Source: CAVYXF01 sp963772335
GTDB lineage: Bacteria > Pseudomonadota > Alphaproteobacteria > Rhizobiales > Rhodomicrobiaceae
NCBI GenBank assembly: GCA_963772335.1
Contig: CAVYXF010000005.1
Span: 496,001-560,000 of the forward strand
Direction of reading: 5' to 3'
Length of the DNA: 64,000 nt
Shown piece by piece: positions 36,931-46,662 of the stretch. Each line of letters begins with the position of its first letter. Position 1 is the first letter of the stretch. The position numbers and the translations under genes are program-made. A model generated the notes under the pieces. The model was not told the DNA's origin, ran no database searches, and saw only the letters and a program-made list of their open reading frames with translations.

Positions 36931-37549
36931 TCTCACCTCCCCAAGTCGCGCGGCGCACAATCTCGACGCTGTTTTCCAAGAACGGCGCTTCCGCCGAACC
37001 GTCGAACGCTTCGCCGGGTATTTTGAGATGCGCTCGCGCACCGACCGCATGCGGCATGGCAGCGCACCAGGCAGCGTAGCACCGCCATCCCTCCGCAGTG
37101 ATACGTTCCAGAAGCGTGTCGAACGGCTCCAGCGGTTTTTCCGGTCCGGCAAGCGCGCGATGCTTGATGGCGAAACGGCAAAGCTCGGCGCCGAGCGCGG
37201 CCTCGAGCGCGGCGACGTCCTGGCCACGAACGGCATTCGCCATGGCGCGCGACCAGACAATTGCGCCGGCTCGCACGGCAATCCGGCTCAAATCTTCCGG
37301 CGGTGCGATTGCGACAGCCCGGTCCTGCGGATCGACGGTGTCCAGGTCGAGGAAAGCGGGGCATTCGGCGCGCGCAATGATCAGCGCCGAGAGCCGATCG
37401 CGCAGACGCTCGCAACTCCGCAGGCTGATGCACAATTCGTCGTTGATTTCGCCCCCCAGTGAGCCGGCGAGCCGGGAGGGGTGAATGTAGTTCAGAGGCT
37501 CGAACATGAATGCGCGCCAAGCCGCTTCAGCATCGGCGGGCTCATTCAT
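36923..37549 (-). CDS. sctK: T3SS sorting-platform protein SctK (NolU-like)
   Basis: A 208-residue cytoplasmic protein with no signal or membrane segment. It begins with FEPLNYIHPSRLAGSL, reminiscent of the SctK/NolU N-terminus. SctK connects SctD to the SctQ-L-N platform. Position between sctJ and sctL is the standard rhizobial order (nolU between rhcJ and nolV). ATG 37549 overlaps the sctJ stop (ATGA). Identity rests on context plus modest sequence resemblance. Confidence 0.8.
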   Translation of the reverse strand: MNEPADAEAAWRAFMFEPLNYIHPSRLAGSLGGEINDELCISLRSCERLRDRLSALIIARAECPAFLDLDTVDPQDRAVAIAPPEDLSRIAVRAGAIVWSRAMANAVRGQDVAALEAALGAELCRFAIKHRALAGPEKPLEPFDTLLERITAEGWRCYAAWCAAMPHAVGARAHLKIPGEAFDGSAEAPFLENSVEIVRRATWGGENA

Positions 37550-38343
37550 GATACCTCGCTCCGGCGATCGGCGAGCGGATAAACCTGCTGCCGCCTGTTC
37601 CAGATCAGGTAAGCCGCTACGCCGCCTATTCCGGCAATGAGCGCGAGCAACGCCAAGAGCATCACTTCCGCCCGGCCGACGCTGTCGCGGTGCAGCCATA
37701 GGCCAAGGAAGTTTTCCATGGCGGGCTCCGTTGCCGCCGTTGCCTCCCGCTCCTCATTCTGAACGGGAATGGCGACCACGGACACCTTGTCATAGGACAG
37801 GCCGGCAACACCGTTGGCAACGAGCATCCTGACGCGAGGGATCAGCTCGTTGATCGCAACGGTTGGAAGGTGACGAATGAAGACCGAAGCCGAGGAGGGG
37901 ATGAGTTGCTGTCGCAGCGGATCATTCTCGGGCAGGACGAGATGAACGCGCGAGGAGAGCACGCCGTCGATCTCCGATACAGTGCGCGCGAGCTCCTGGC
38001 TCAGCGCATAGATCATCTGCGCGCGTTCCTGCACGGGCGATGCAACAATGCCCTCCTTTTTAAACACATCGCCGAGGCTGGCGAAATCCTGTCGAGGTAA
38101 ACCGTTGCGGTTCAGAATAGCCACAGCTTCCGCGAAGCGTTGATCATCGACGTGAACTGTATAACGGCCATTCTTCGCCATCGTACGCTCGGCGGGAATA
38201 CCATGACGGAAGAGTATTGCGACGATCTCATTCGCCTGTCGCTGATCCAGATTGGTGTAGAGCTCCATGGAGCAGGCAGCGAGGCTAACGACGCAAACGA
38301 AAATGGTGGCGAACCGGACAAATATCTTTGTTAACTGACCCAC
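37546..38343 (-). CDS. sctJ: T3SS inner-ring lipoprotein SctJ (RhcJ-like)
   Basis: A 265-residue lipoprotein of the YscJ/FliF family. A lipobox (SLAAC) follows a hydrophobic signal; the ring-building domains contain ELYTNLDQRQANEIVAIL, EGIVASPVQERAQMIYALSQ and SSRVHLVLPENDP. A C-terminal membrane helix (VMLLALLALIAGIGG) anchors it again. GTG start at 38343 with GGAGGG upstream. First gene of the minus-strand sctJKLNOQ operon, divergent from the sctV unit. Confidence 0.96.
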   Translation of the reverse strand: MGQLTKIFVRFATIFVCVVSLAACSMELYTNLDQRQANEIVAILFRHGIPAERTMAKNGRYTVHVDDQRFAEAVAILNRNGLPRQDFASLGDVFKKEGIVASPVQERAQMIYALSQELARTVSEIDGVLSSRVHLVLPENDPLRQQLIPSSASVFIRHLPTVAINELIPRVRMLVANGVAGLSYDKVSVVAIPVQNEEREATAATEPAMENFLGLWLHRDSVGRAEVMLLALLALIAGIGGVAAYLIWNRRQQVYPLADRRSEVS

Positions 38344-38757
38344 ATACCCTCCGCACCTTGACGCTCACTTCATCCGTACACGAATTTATGACGCTTTTCA
38401 CGAAGAAATACGAGATCGTTCCAAATTATGCCGCAAACACAGCAATATAAGGCCGATCTATCGCTCGCGAATACGCACAAACGAACTTTTCTCCGGAGAA
38501 TCCGGCGAAACGGTGGCATTCAGAACGCCAAGTATCTCACATGCATTGTCATTTGTCGATCATCCGCTCACGGAGCTTGCTAAATTTACTCACAATACCG
38601 TGCTAACATTTGGAATTGACTTGATGGGTTTAGGCGTTTAGCAATTTAAGAGGGGTTTAGAGGTCTTATTTCCGTGACAGGCGGCCACACAAACAGCAGC
38701 CGGTAAGCTCTACGTTCTCGCTCAACCAAACAGCTATCGAGCGCTCGTGGGAAATGC
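38344..38757. other. AT-rich divergent promoter region between the sctJ and sctV units
   Basis: A 414-bp gene-free stretch, clearly richer in A+T than its flanks, with T- and A-rich patches at about 38590-38670. It should hold the promoters of both T3SS operons. No tts box or -24/-12 site was found by eye. The base composition difference suggests separate ancestry or regulator binding. Confidence 0.5.
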
Positions 38758-39096
38758 ATGAACAGCAAGGAGAATATTCTACAACTTCTCCACGGGCTGG
38801 GTCATATCTACGCCAATCATGGGCAGATCAAGCGCGCTCTTGCTCTACAGCTCATCGCTTCCAAACTCGATCCGCACAATAAGATGGTGTTGCGGACACT
38901 CGCTTATACCTTTCTGAACGATGGCGCACCTGAGCGTGCGCTGGCAGTAATCGCGCGATTGCGCGCTTTGAAGGAGGATGAGCCCTCGCTCGACCTGTTG
39001 CAAAGCAAGGCACTCTGGCTGGCGGGGCAGGAGATCGAGGCACGTAGGGCTTTTCGGGACTTCCTAGAACGTCGCAGGCGGCCTACCCATGTTTGA
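38758..39096 (+). CDS. Small TPR protein upstream of sctV (Y4yS-like position)
   Basis: 112 residues forming about three TPR-like helix pairs (GLGHIYANHGQIKRALAL, ALAVIARLRALKEDEP). No signal peptide. Small TPR proteins of this size in T3SS loci act as export chaperones (SctG/SctY class), and one lies next to rhcV in rhizobia. Its stop overlaps the sctV ATG, so the two are translated together. Exact partner unknown. Confidence 0.75.
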   Translation: MNSKENILQLLHGLGHIYANHGQIKRALALQLIASKLDPHNKMVLRTLAYTFLNDGAPERALAVIARLRALKEDEPSLDLLQSKALWLAGQEIEARRAFRDFLERRRRPTHV

Positions 39097-41245
39097 TTCC
39101 GTTTCGCGTCTGGCCAGATTGCTTTCCAAGCGCGGCGATATCGTCGTCGCGATGATCATGCTGACGGCCATTATCATGATGATGGTTCCGCTGCCGACAG
39201 CGCTCGTCGACATCATCATCACGGTGAACATCACCGCCGCCCTGCTGATTCTGCTCGTAGCATTCTACATAACCTCGCCCATCCAGTTCTCCTCGCTGCC
39301 CTCGGTGATCCTGCTGGCGACGCTCTTCCGGCTGGCGATCACCATCACTACCACGCGGCTCATCCTGTTGCAGGCCGACGCGGGGCAGGTGGTGCAGGCG
39401 TTCGGAGAGTTCGTCATAGGCGGCAATATCGCCGTTGGCCTCGTCATCTTCTTCATCATCACCATCGCGCAGTTCGTGGTCATTACCAAAGGCGGCGAGC
39501 GCGTCGCTGAGGTCGCCGCCCGCTTCAGCCTAGACGCCTTGCCCGGCAAGCAGATGAGCATCGACAACGAATTGCGCAACGGCGACATCACCCACGCCGA
39601 AGCGCGCAAGCTGCGGCGCGATCTCGAGCGCGAAAGTCACCTTTATGGCGCGATGGACGGCGCCATGAAGTTCGTCAAAGGCGACGCGATCGCAGGGCTG
39701 GTCATCATCATCGTCAATCTGCTCGGCGGCCTTGCCGTCGGCATGATCCAGCACAAGATGAACTTCTCTACCGCCGTGGCCACCTTCTCGCTGCTGACGG
39801 TGGGCGACGGATTGGTCGCCCAGATTCCGGCGCTGCTCGTCTCAACGGCGGCGGGCACTGTCGTCACCCGCGTGGCAACCGACCGCAAGCGCGATCTCGG
39901 CAGCGATATCGGCCGGCAGCTCATCAGCGATCACCGGGCGATGTACCTCGCCAGCGTGATCCTCGCCGGTCTCGCTCTCATTCCGGGCTTTCCCGCCTAT
40001 ATTTTCCTGCTGGTCGCCGCTGGGCTTGCGCTTGGCGGTTTTCTCATTCAGCGGCGCCAAGCCGCCGATGTCGTCGAGGAAGCTGCGGAGGTCGCGGTGG
40101 CGACGCGTGCCGGCCAGGCCGTTCAGTCCTCGCCCCCGCCCGAAGCCGACGGCCAGAAGAAACTGCACGGGCCCCACATCCTGCTGCGAGTCGGTCCCCG
40201 CCTCGCAACGGCAGTGCCGCAGGCCGCGTTTGGCCGGCGTGCGCAGAAGGTTCGCGACGAGCTCCTTAACGATCTTGGTGTCGCGGCACCGCCGATCGAG
40301 CTGCGCACCGACCAGGGTGCCGAGCCGGACCGCTTCATCATCGAGCTGGAAAACGTTCCCGTCGCCGAAGGCAACATTTTTGCCGATCGGGTGATGATCG
40401 ACGGCGACACGCTTCATCTGGACCTTGCCGACATCCCGCACGAGACGACACCGTCGCTGATCGGCCGGCATGACGCGGTATGGGTGCAGGCGTCCTGTCA
40501 AACCCGGCTGAACGAGGCCGGTATCGAGTTCCTTGGCCCCTCGGATGTGCTGGCGAAATGCGTGGACCAGGTGCTCCACCGTTACGCGACGCAATTCGTC
40601 GGCATTCAGGAAACCCGGAGCCTGCTGGCCACGGCGGAAGCCGATTACGGCGAGCTGGTGAAGGAGGCGCAGAATGTCGCCCCGACGCAGAAGATGGCCG
40701 AGCTGCTGCGCCGGCTGATCGAGGAGAACGTCCCGATCCGCAATCTGCGTCTCATTCTCGAAGCGCTGGTTGAGTGGGGACCGCGCGAGAAGGATGTTGT
40801 GCTTCTGGGCGAATATATCCGCATGGCGCTGGGTCGGCAGATCTGTTTCCGGGTCGCCGACCGCAATCGCGTGATCGCCGCTTATGTGCTGGAGCGATCG
40901 GTGGAAGATGCCCTGCGGGCAGGGATTAGGCCGACGGCGGTCGGCACCTTCCTGAACATATCGGAAGATGCGTCACGTCCGATCATCGAACAGCTCAACC
41001 AGCTCCTGGCAATGGCGAAGCCTGGGGTTAGTCCGGTCGTGCTGTGCGCTATGGATATCCGGCGCCATCTGCGCAATCTGCTGGCGCGCAACGCGATTGA
41101 GATACCGGTGCTGTCCTACCAGGAGTTAGCGCCGGAGTTTAACGTGCAGCCACTTGCTGCAATTCAATCTGACTTCCGAAGCCCCGCATGGGAACGGTCG
41201 GTTTCGGACCAATTCGAGCCGCCTGCGCCGCAGACGGTTCGCTGA
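39089..41245 (+). CDS. sctV: T3SS export gate protein SctV (RhcV-like)
   Basis: A 718-residue FlhA/YscV family protein: several N-terminal membrane helices and a large cytoplasmic domain forming a nonameric ring. The FHIPEP family signatures are present: ITSPIQFSSLPSVILLATLF, KGGERVAEVAARFSLDALPG, DNELRNGDIT and GAMDGAMKFVKGDAIAG. It receives chaperone-substrate complexes and couples proton flow to export. Overlaps the preceding TPR gene and is followed closely by the secretin gene. Confidence 0.97.
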   Translation: MFDSVSRLARLLSKRGDIVVAMIMLTAIIMMMVPLPTALVDIIITVNITAALLILLVAFYITSPIQFSSLPSVILLATLFRLAITITTTRLILLQADAGQVVQAFGEFVIGGNIAVGLVIFFIITIAQFVVITKGGERVAEVAARFSLDALPGKQMSIDNELRNGDITHAEARKLRRDLERESHLYGAMDGAMKFVKGDAIAGLVIIIVNLLGGLAVGMIQHKMNFSTAVATFSLLTVGDGLVAQIPALLVSTAAGTVVTRVATDRKRDLGSDIGRQLISDHRAMYLASVILAGLALIPGFPAYIFLLVAAGLALGGFLIQRRQAADVVEEAAEVAVATRAGQAVQSSPPPEADGQKKLHGPHILLRVGPRLATAVPQAAFGRRAQKVRDELLNDLGVAAPPIELRTDQGAEPDRFIIELENVPVAEGNIFADRVMIDGDTLHLDLADIPHETTPSLIGRHDAVWVQASCQTRLNEAGIEFLGPSDVLAKCVDQVLHRYATQFVGIQETRSLLATAEADYGELVKEAQNVAPTQKMAELLRRLIEENVPIRNLRLILEALVEWGPREKDVVLLGEYIRMALGRQICFRVADRNRVIAAYVLERSVEDALRAGIRPTAVGTFLNISEDASRPIIEQLNQLLAMAKPGVSPVVLCAMDIRRHLRNLLARNAIEIPVLSYQELAPEFNVQPLAAIQSDFRSPAWERSVSDQFEPPAPQTVR

Positions 41246-41264
41246 CGGGGAGCTGGGGGATCTA

Positions 41265-42953
41265 GTGTCGGATGATTTTGGAGGGGCTGCCGGCAGCACC
41301 CCCGAACCGCAGGGCGATGCGGGTATGGACGATCGGTGCGCCGATCGATCCATGGTGAGGGAGCGGATGGTAGCGGCGGGGCAAATGCTCCGCGAGACGC
41401 TCGCCGGGGCGCGCAGAATGTTCGTCGCGCGCCGGAAGATGCTGCTCGCAGGCCTTTGTGCCATGGTCGCGGGCCTGGTCCTGCCATATGCCGTGCTCGC
41501 CCTGCTGGATGCGCCCGCGGCAATCATCAGCACCTATCAAGCGGCTTTTGAGCGCGGGCAGGACGCGGTCCGCGTTTGGGTGACCTCAAAGCAACACGTC
41601 GCGCAGGCGGAAGTCGTCCCTGCGGCGGCGCCCCATGTTGAGACCATCGAAAAGGACAAAAGCTATCTGCCGGATGCCGACATTCCAACGGCAGGCACCG
41701 TGATCACCGTGCCCGCAAGCCAGGGCCGCCTGCTGCGCTTCGACGAGCCGGTGGAGTCGGTTTTCATAGCCGATCCCGAGATCGCCGACGTGCGCGTCGT
41801 ATCATCCGACCTGGTGTACGTTTACGGAAAGTCGGTCGGGCTCACCAATCTGCTCGCCGTGTCGAAGGCCGAGGACGGCGGGGAGCACGCTCAGCAGGTG
41901 ACCGCCTCGACCCTGTTGCGTGTGGTGATGGATACCCGTCCGGCTAAGGAAGCGCGGCGGGAATGGTCGCCGAACGCCCCGGTCGATATTACCGTATTCG
42001 GCAAGCGGACGGCGATCCGCGGCCAGGTGCATACCATCGACCAGGCCGTCGATGCCGCCAATATCGCGGAGACCTTCTCGCCGAAGGACCAGCCGCCGCT
42101 CAATAAGACCACGCTCGCCGGCCCCAATCAGATCAACATCCGCGTCCGCTTCGCTGAAGCTTCGCGAAATGATCTGCGCTCCTTCGGCATCAATTGGGAC
42201 GTTAGGTCGCCTAATTTCAGCTTTTCCAAGGTCAATGTCGCCGATATCGATCAGTCCGGCAAAGCTCTGGGCGTCAGCGGGCAAATCGGCCAGTTCGACA
42301 TCAATGTCCTGATCGACGCTCTGCAGGCGAGCGGCGCGATCAACATCTTGGCGGAGCCGAATTTGACCGCGGTTACCGGCGAGACGGCCACGTTCCTTGC
42401 CGGCGGCGAAGTGCCGATCCCAGTGCCTGCCGGCGTCAACAGCGAGGCCATCACCGTGCAGTACAAGCCATTTGGTGTCTCGCTGGCCTTCACCCCGACA
42501 ATCGTGAAGGAGAACCGCATCGCGCTGCGCGTGAGGCCGGAGGTGTCCTCGATCGCCAGCGTCACCGATTTCAGCGTGCAGGGCTTCAGTCTGCCAAGCT
42601 TTACGGTGCGCCGCGCCGAGACCGCGATCGAGATGGCAAGCGGTCAGACCTTCGCCATGGCCGGGCTGTTCCAGCGCGACATCACCCGCAATGTGGACAA
42701 GATGCCGGTGCTTGGCGACGTTCCGATCCTGGGGGCGCTGTTCCGGTCCGAGCGCTATCAGCGCAACGAAACTGAGCTGGTCATTCTGATCACGCCCTAT
42801 CTGGTTGATCCGGTCAGCAATAAATCGCTGGCGACACCGCTCGACCGGGCCGGTCCTTCGCCTTGGGAAGCGAACATCGTCGGTCCCGACGCGACGGCTA
42901 AGGGGGCGGCGTTGGCCGGATCGGGCAAAGGACCAGGCTTCATTCTGAAATGA
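41265..42953 (+). CDS. sctC: CpaC/Tad-type secretin serving as T3SS outer-membrane ring (RhcC2-like)
   Basis: About 562 residues. An N-terminal hydrophobic stretch (LLAGLCAMVAGLVLPYAVLA) precedes a pilus/BON-type domain (LLRFDEPVESVFIADPEIAD, YVYGKSVGLTNLLAV), then the secretin barrel with ETATFLAGGEVPIPVPAG, MAGLFQRD and VPILGALFRS. This set, especially the first domain, is that of CpaC/RcpA secretins of Tad pili rather than YscC. GTG 41265 follows GGGGGA, 20 bp after sctV. The long basic N-terminal extension before the hydrophobic segment is odd for a signal peptide. Confidence 0.88.
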   Translation: MSDDFGGAAGSTPEPQGDAGMDDRCADRSMVRERMVAAGQMLRETLAGARRMFVARRKMLLAGLCAMVAGLVLPYAVLALLDAPAAIISTYQAAFERGQDAVRVWVTSKQHVAQAEVVPAAAPHVETIEKDKSYLPDADIPTAGTVITVPASQGRLLRFDEPVESVFIADPEIADVRVVSSDLVYVYGKSVGLTNLLAVSKAEDGGEHAQQVTASTLLRVVMDTRPAKEARREWSPNAPVDITVFGKRTAIRGQVHTIDQAVDAANIAETFSPKDQPPLNKTTLAGPNQINIRVRFAEASRNDLRSFGINWDVRSPNFSFSKVNVADIDQSGKALGVSGQIGQFDINVLIDALQASGAINILAEPNLTAVTGETATFLAGGEVPIPVPAGVNSEAITVQYKPFGVSLAFTPTIVKENRIALRVRPEVSSIASVTDFSVQGFSLPSFTVRRAETAIEMASGQTFAMAGLFQRDITRNVDKMPVLGDVPILGALFRSERYQRNETELVILITPYLVDPVSNKSLATPLDRAGPSPWEANIVGPDATAKGAALAGSGKGPGFILK

Positions 42954-43438
42954 TCGGTGCCAGGGGTAGAAATATGCGCTCGATGGTTTTTTGCTCAGCC
43001 GCGGTCCTGGCTGCTGCCGTTTCGCTCTGCTTGCCTGGCTGCCGCAAGGACGACCCGGAAGCGGCGCTGACCCCGCCAGACTATTCGCCGCATTACACCC
43101 AGGTGAGCGTGGTGAAGCCCGACGGTCGCGAGAAGCGCGTCCTGGTTCCCGAGGTCTGTCTGACGCCGGCTGACCAGCCGGCCGCGGATTACGGCCCCGA
43201 GCGCCTGCCGCCCGGATGCGCAAACAACTACAATCTGCAGCAAATGGCCGCCCGCAAGCGCGATCTCATCAAGGGACGGCCGACCGGTGCGGCTCCAGCC
43301 GCTCCTGCTGCCCGCGCGGCGCAGCGTTATATCGACGGTCGTCAAGAGCCGGCCCTGGGGGGCGGCGTAAGGCCCGAGAAATCGGAGCTCCCGGATGCTG
43401 GCAACGCTGGCCCGTCCACGACGACAACAACGCAGTGA
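42950..43438 (+). CDS. CpaD-like lipoprotein
   Basis: Lipoprotein of about 155-162 residues. Signal ending in the lipobox CLPGC; the mid segment PPGCANNYNLQQMAARKRDL matches the conserved Cys region of CpaD pilus biogenesis proteins. In Tad systems CpaD partners the CpaC secretin; here it directly follows and overlaps the CpaC-like secretin gene (ATGA). Start may be ATG 42950 or ATG 42974; the latter gives a more normal signal peptide. A disordered Ala/Pro-rich tail ends the protein. Confidence 0.75.
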   Translation: MIGARGRNMRSMVFCSAAVLAAAVSLCLPGCRKDDPEAALTPPDYSPHYTQVSVVKPDGREKRVLVPEVCLTPADQPAADYGPERLPPGCANNYNLQQMAARKRDLIKGRPTGAAPAAPAARAAQRYIDGRQEPALGGGVRPEKSELPDAGNAGPSTTTTTQ

Positions 43439-43489
43439 CCGGAAGAAGTGTTTGCGGCTGCCAATTGCCGCCCGGCCCGCCTATGTTCG

Positions 43490-43993
43490 GGCAGCCCTGG
43501 CGAGGAATTCCGCGGTGTGATCGAGCAATTGGGGGCTTGGGGCCAACGTTGGACGGTGCGCGTCGATAACAAGAACCTTGATGCCGGGTTCCTTATGTGG
43601 AATGTACGCCGACGCATCGCCGTCGAGCGCTTGCCATCGCAGCAGGTTGTGGTGCGGTTCGACTTTCGTGGCATCCCAGCAACTCATCGAGGTCCTCAGA
43701 TATTCTGGTTGCTCCTGCAGCGTCCGGAGGTCGATGTGTGTCTCGACGACCCGGGCTTGGAGGTGGACCTGTACGTAGATGCCGACCTTTCAGCCCTGGC
43801 TCAGGTCTGGCTGGGCGATCAGACCTTCGCATGCGCCTTAGGCTCGGGCGCGGTCGAACTCACAGGTCCTCGTGCATTGGTGCGCGCGTTTCCTTCGTGG
43901 CTCCTGATGAGCCGTTTCGCAAGTGTACCACGATCGAATGCGGTTGCGACGGATCTGGTTGAGTACCCCAACACCGCTTCTGTCCGTCCCTGA
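43490..43993 (+). pseudogene. C-terminal remnant of an HxlR-type regulator with sterol-carrier-like domain
   Basis: The frame carries the second half of a known regulator type: the end of a winged helix (GEEFRGVIEQLGAWGQRW) followed by an SCP2-like domain (LQRPEVDVCLDDPGLEVDLY, VWLGDQTF, ELTGPRALVRAFPSWL). The DNA-binding N-terminal part is missing upstream, where the CpaD-like gene ends only 50 bp before. So this is a 5'-truncated gene, probably cut when the T3SS locus or a neighbour was inserted. Confidence 0.6.
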
Positions 43994-44344
43994 GTCGCGG
44001 ATGCCGCTCAGGGTGATGAAGCGAATTAACCCCGAAATCGGCTTCGAGTTCGCGAACCGCCTTGATGCGTTGACGCCCCCAAAACGGCTTTCCGTCCTAT
44101 AGCCGAACAGCTCTTCGCACGAACCGAAGACCGTTCGCATTTTCATGCAAGCGAGAAACTCGGATGTTTTGCTCGGTCAGATGCGGACAGATTTGCCCAT
44201 GAAAAGGCCCGCAATTGGCTGCGCTCTCGCCTCAGTCCAGGACCAGAATCACCCGCATAACGTGTATCGAGAACGCGGATGTGAGCGAACTGTGTGGGGA
44301 GATAGCTGGCAGACACTGGGTCTGAGGGCAGACGGGGCAAGCAG
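43994..44344. other. Gene-free stretch after the regulator remnant
   Basis: About 350 bp in which no credible gene, repeat or RNA was recognised; short frames on both strands lack family features and ribosome sites. Confidence 0.4.
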
Positions 44345-44566
44345 ATGTGCAAAGCACGCAAAACCAACGTGGTTGCATTTCCCAATCCCGCCGCGCTGCA
44401 ACGGCGGGACGACATTGAGGAGCGGATTAACGGTCTACGATTCTGCCTGCAGGCAATGGACCGGGCAATTGCAGGAGACGCGAACGAGATTGTCAGGGCG
44501 TACACATTGGACCTCATGGAAGAGCACCTGACGGTCTTAACCGGGATGCTCTTTCCCGCCTCTTGA
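44345..44566 (+). CDS. Small hypothetical protein
   Basis: 73 residues, starting MCKARKTNVVAFPNPAAL, with two predicted helices (DDIEERINGLRFCLQAMDRA and an EIVRAYTLDLMEEHLTVL-type C-terminus). Composition looks like a real soluble helical protein, and the frame is the most protein-like in this sparse region. No family is recognised. No signal peptide or membrane segment. Confidence 0.45.
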   Translation: MCKARKTNVVAFPNPAALQRRDDIEERINGLRFCLQAMDRAIAGDANEIVRAYTLDLMEEHLTVLTGMLFPAS

Positions 44567-45216
44567 GACTTGCGCAAGAGGCAATGATGCCCGTCGTCCG
44601 CACGTCACAATAGAGAAGCCGTATCGCCTTCCGTTGAAGGACGCTTCGATCGGGGCTTACGGACACCGCTTTACCGCTGGCCTTGCCCCCCTGGAATACA
44701 CCGTCTATGAACAAGCCACATCCCGCACGGCGGTGCGGCTCAATCTACGGCAGGTCTGAGGCGCGAGCGGCGATCTCGCCGTCGCGCGCGATCGTCGGTG
44801 TTCACCCCGATGCACACCAACGCCGGCCAGCTGCTTACCACCGCAAGGCCGTGACTGCCGACATTCGCCGTCGCCCAACTTTCCTGGTTGGTGCATAAGC
44901 GGCCATCCTATGCATGGCGGCAGCCATGAGGGCGGCACCTCGACACAGCCGGTCCGCGCTCCTGCCGAATAGCCGACCTGATCGCAGCCACGGGCTACCA
45001 CCGCCGCGGCGCCGAGCTTGCCGAGCTGAAGGCGGCCTGCCGCCGCAGCGCCCGGCGGTCGGACGACGGGCAGCGGCTGAACACGGCCTTCTCCACAGTG
45101 ACGCGGATAGCAAAAGTCGTCGTCGCAACGTTCTTGTACGTCTCGCTGGTGCCGGTGCCCATCTGCGCACGCCCTTCCAAGGGGCGCTACCATGTCCGGG
45201 ACCGATGCCGTCTTCC
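44567..45216. other. Gene-poor region between the small gene and amn
   Basis: 650 bp with several overlapping frames on both strands, none with a recognisable domain or good ribosome site. The biased, low-complexity translations (Arg/Ala-rich) look like decayed DNA. Confidence 0.4.
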
Positions 45217-46662
45217 TCAGCGGAAGGGTGGCTCGTTGAATGCCCTGAGCTTGCGGCTGTGGAGCTTGGGCCCCTCGCGCCGCAGCTCGTAGCACGCCTC
45301 GATGCCGATCCGCATATGCTCGCTGATGGCGCGCTCGTAGAAGCGGTTGGCCTGGCCGGGAAGCTTCAATTCGCCGTGCAGCGGCTTGTCCGAGACGCAG
45401 AGCAGCGTTCCATATGGCACGCGGAAGCGATAACCCTGGCCGGCGATGGTCGCCGACTCCATGTCGATGGCGACGGCGCGGGACTGCGAGAAGCGCAGCG
45501 CCGATTTCGAATAGCGCAGCTCCCAGTTGCGGTCGTCGGTGGTGACGATCGTGCCGGTGCGCAGGCGCCGTTTCAATGTCTCGGACTCCTCGCCTGACAC
45601 CGTCTCGGCGGCGCGCGCCAGCGCCTGCTGCACCTCGGCGATCGGCGGGATCGGGATTTCGGGCGGCAGCATGTCGTCGAGCACATGATCGTCGCGCAGA
45701 TAGGCGTGGGCCAGCACATAGTCGCCGATCCGCTGGCTGGGCCTGAGCCCGCCGCAATGGCCGATCATCAGCCACGCCTCGGGGCGAAGCACCGCGAGAT
45801 GGTCGGTGATCGTCTTGGCGTTCGACGGCCCGACGCCGATATTGACGACGCTGATCCCCATCCGCCCCTCGGCCATCAGGTGATAGGCGGGCATCTGGTG
45901 CCGGCGCCAGGCGCTGTCGGCGACGACCCGCCCGGGATCGGCGGTGTCCGGCGTCACCATTACCCCGCCCGCGCCCGATAGCGCGGTATAGGGGCTGCCC
46001 GGCGCGAGCTGGCTGCACGCCCAGCCGACGAACTCGTCGATATAGCGGTGATAGTTGGTGAAGAGGATGAAGCGCTGCACATGCTCGGGCGGCGTCCCGG
46101 TGTAGTGGCGCAGCCGCGCGAGTGAGAAATCGGTCCTCAGCGCATCGAACAGGGCGAGCGGGCGTATCGCGCCGGGCATGCTCGTCAGCAGGCCGTCGGC
46201 GATCTCATCGCCGATGTCGGCAAGCTCGGTCGCGGGAAACCAGCGCGCAAGGTCGGTCGCGCTGACGTCGCCCAGCGCGAGATCGCGCCCCTGCTCGAGC
46301 ACATAGGGAAAGGGAATCTCCTGGCGGCCTGGAACGACCTCCACCTCGACGTCATAATCCTCGATCAGGAGCTTGAGCTGCTCGATAAGATAGTCGGCGA
46401 AGAGTGCGGGGCGGGTCACGCTGATCGCATATTCGCCCGGCGTGGTCAGCCGGCCGAATGAGCGCAGCGGCACATGGTTCTCATCGCGCATGCCGCGATA
46501 GCGCAACCGGATCTCGGGATAGGCGAAGGCGCCGTGCCTGCGCATACCCGGCTGCGGGCGCTCGCCGGTCGTGACAAAGGCGGTCAGGGCGGTGCGCAGC
46601 CGCTCCACTGCGCCATCGTAAAGCGAGGTGACTTCGGCAACAATGGTTTCGGCTTTGGTCAT
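45217..46662 (-). CDS. amn: AMP nucleosidase
   Basis: A 481-residue enzyme that hydrolyses AMP to adenine and ribose 5-phosphate. The N-terminal AMP-nucleosidase-specific domain includes YPEIRLRYRG and LRSFGRLTTPGEYAISVTRP. The C-terminal phosphorylase fold includes ISVVNIGVGPSNAKTITDHL, MIGHCGGLRPSQRIGDYVLA and AVAIDMESATIAGQGYRFRV. Length is that of the E. coli family. ATG 46662 is chosen because upstream codons lack family similarity. Stand-alone gene; purine balance role. Confidence 0.95.
   Translation of the reverse strand: MTKAETIVAEVTSLYDGAVERLRTALTAFVTTGERPQPGMRRHGAFAYPEIRLRYRGMRDENHVPLRSFGRLTTPGEYAISVTRPALFADYLIEQLKLLIEDYDVEVEVVPGRQEIPFPYVLEQGRDLALGDVSATDLARWFPATELADIGDEIADGLLTSMPGAIRPLALFDALRTDFSLARLRHYTGTPPEHVQRFILFTNYHRYIDEFVGWACSQLAPGSPYTALSGAGGVMVTPDTADPGRVVADSAWRRHQMPAYHLMAEGRMGISVVNIGVGPSNAKTITDHLAVLRPEAWLMIGHCGGLRPSQRIGDYVLAHAYLRDDHVLDDMLPPEIPIPPIAEVQQALARAAETVSGEESETLKRRLRTGTIVTTDDRNWELRYSKSALRFSQSRAVAIDMESATIAGQGYRFRVPYGTLLCVSDKPLHGELKLPGQANRFYERAISEHMRIGIEACYELRREGPKLHSRKLRAFNEPPFR

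Noticed and set aside
44835..46018. Long Arg/Ala-rich minus-strand frames at the amn 3' end
   Set aside because: They overlap amn in another frame and have low-complexity translations typical of shadows in GC-rich DNA.
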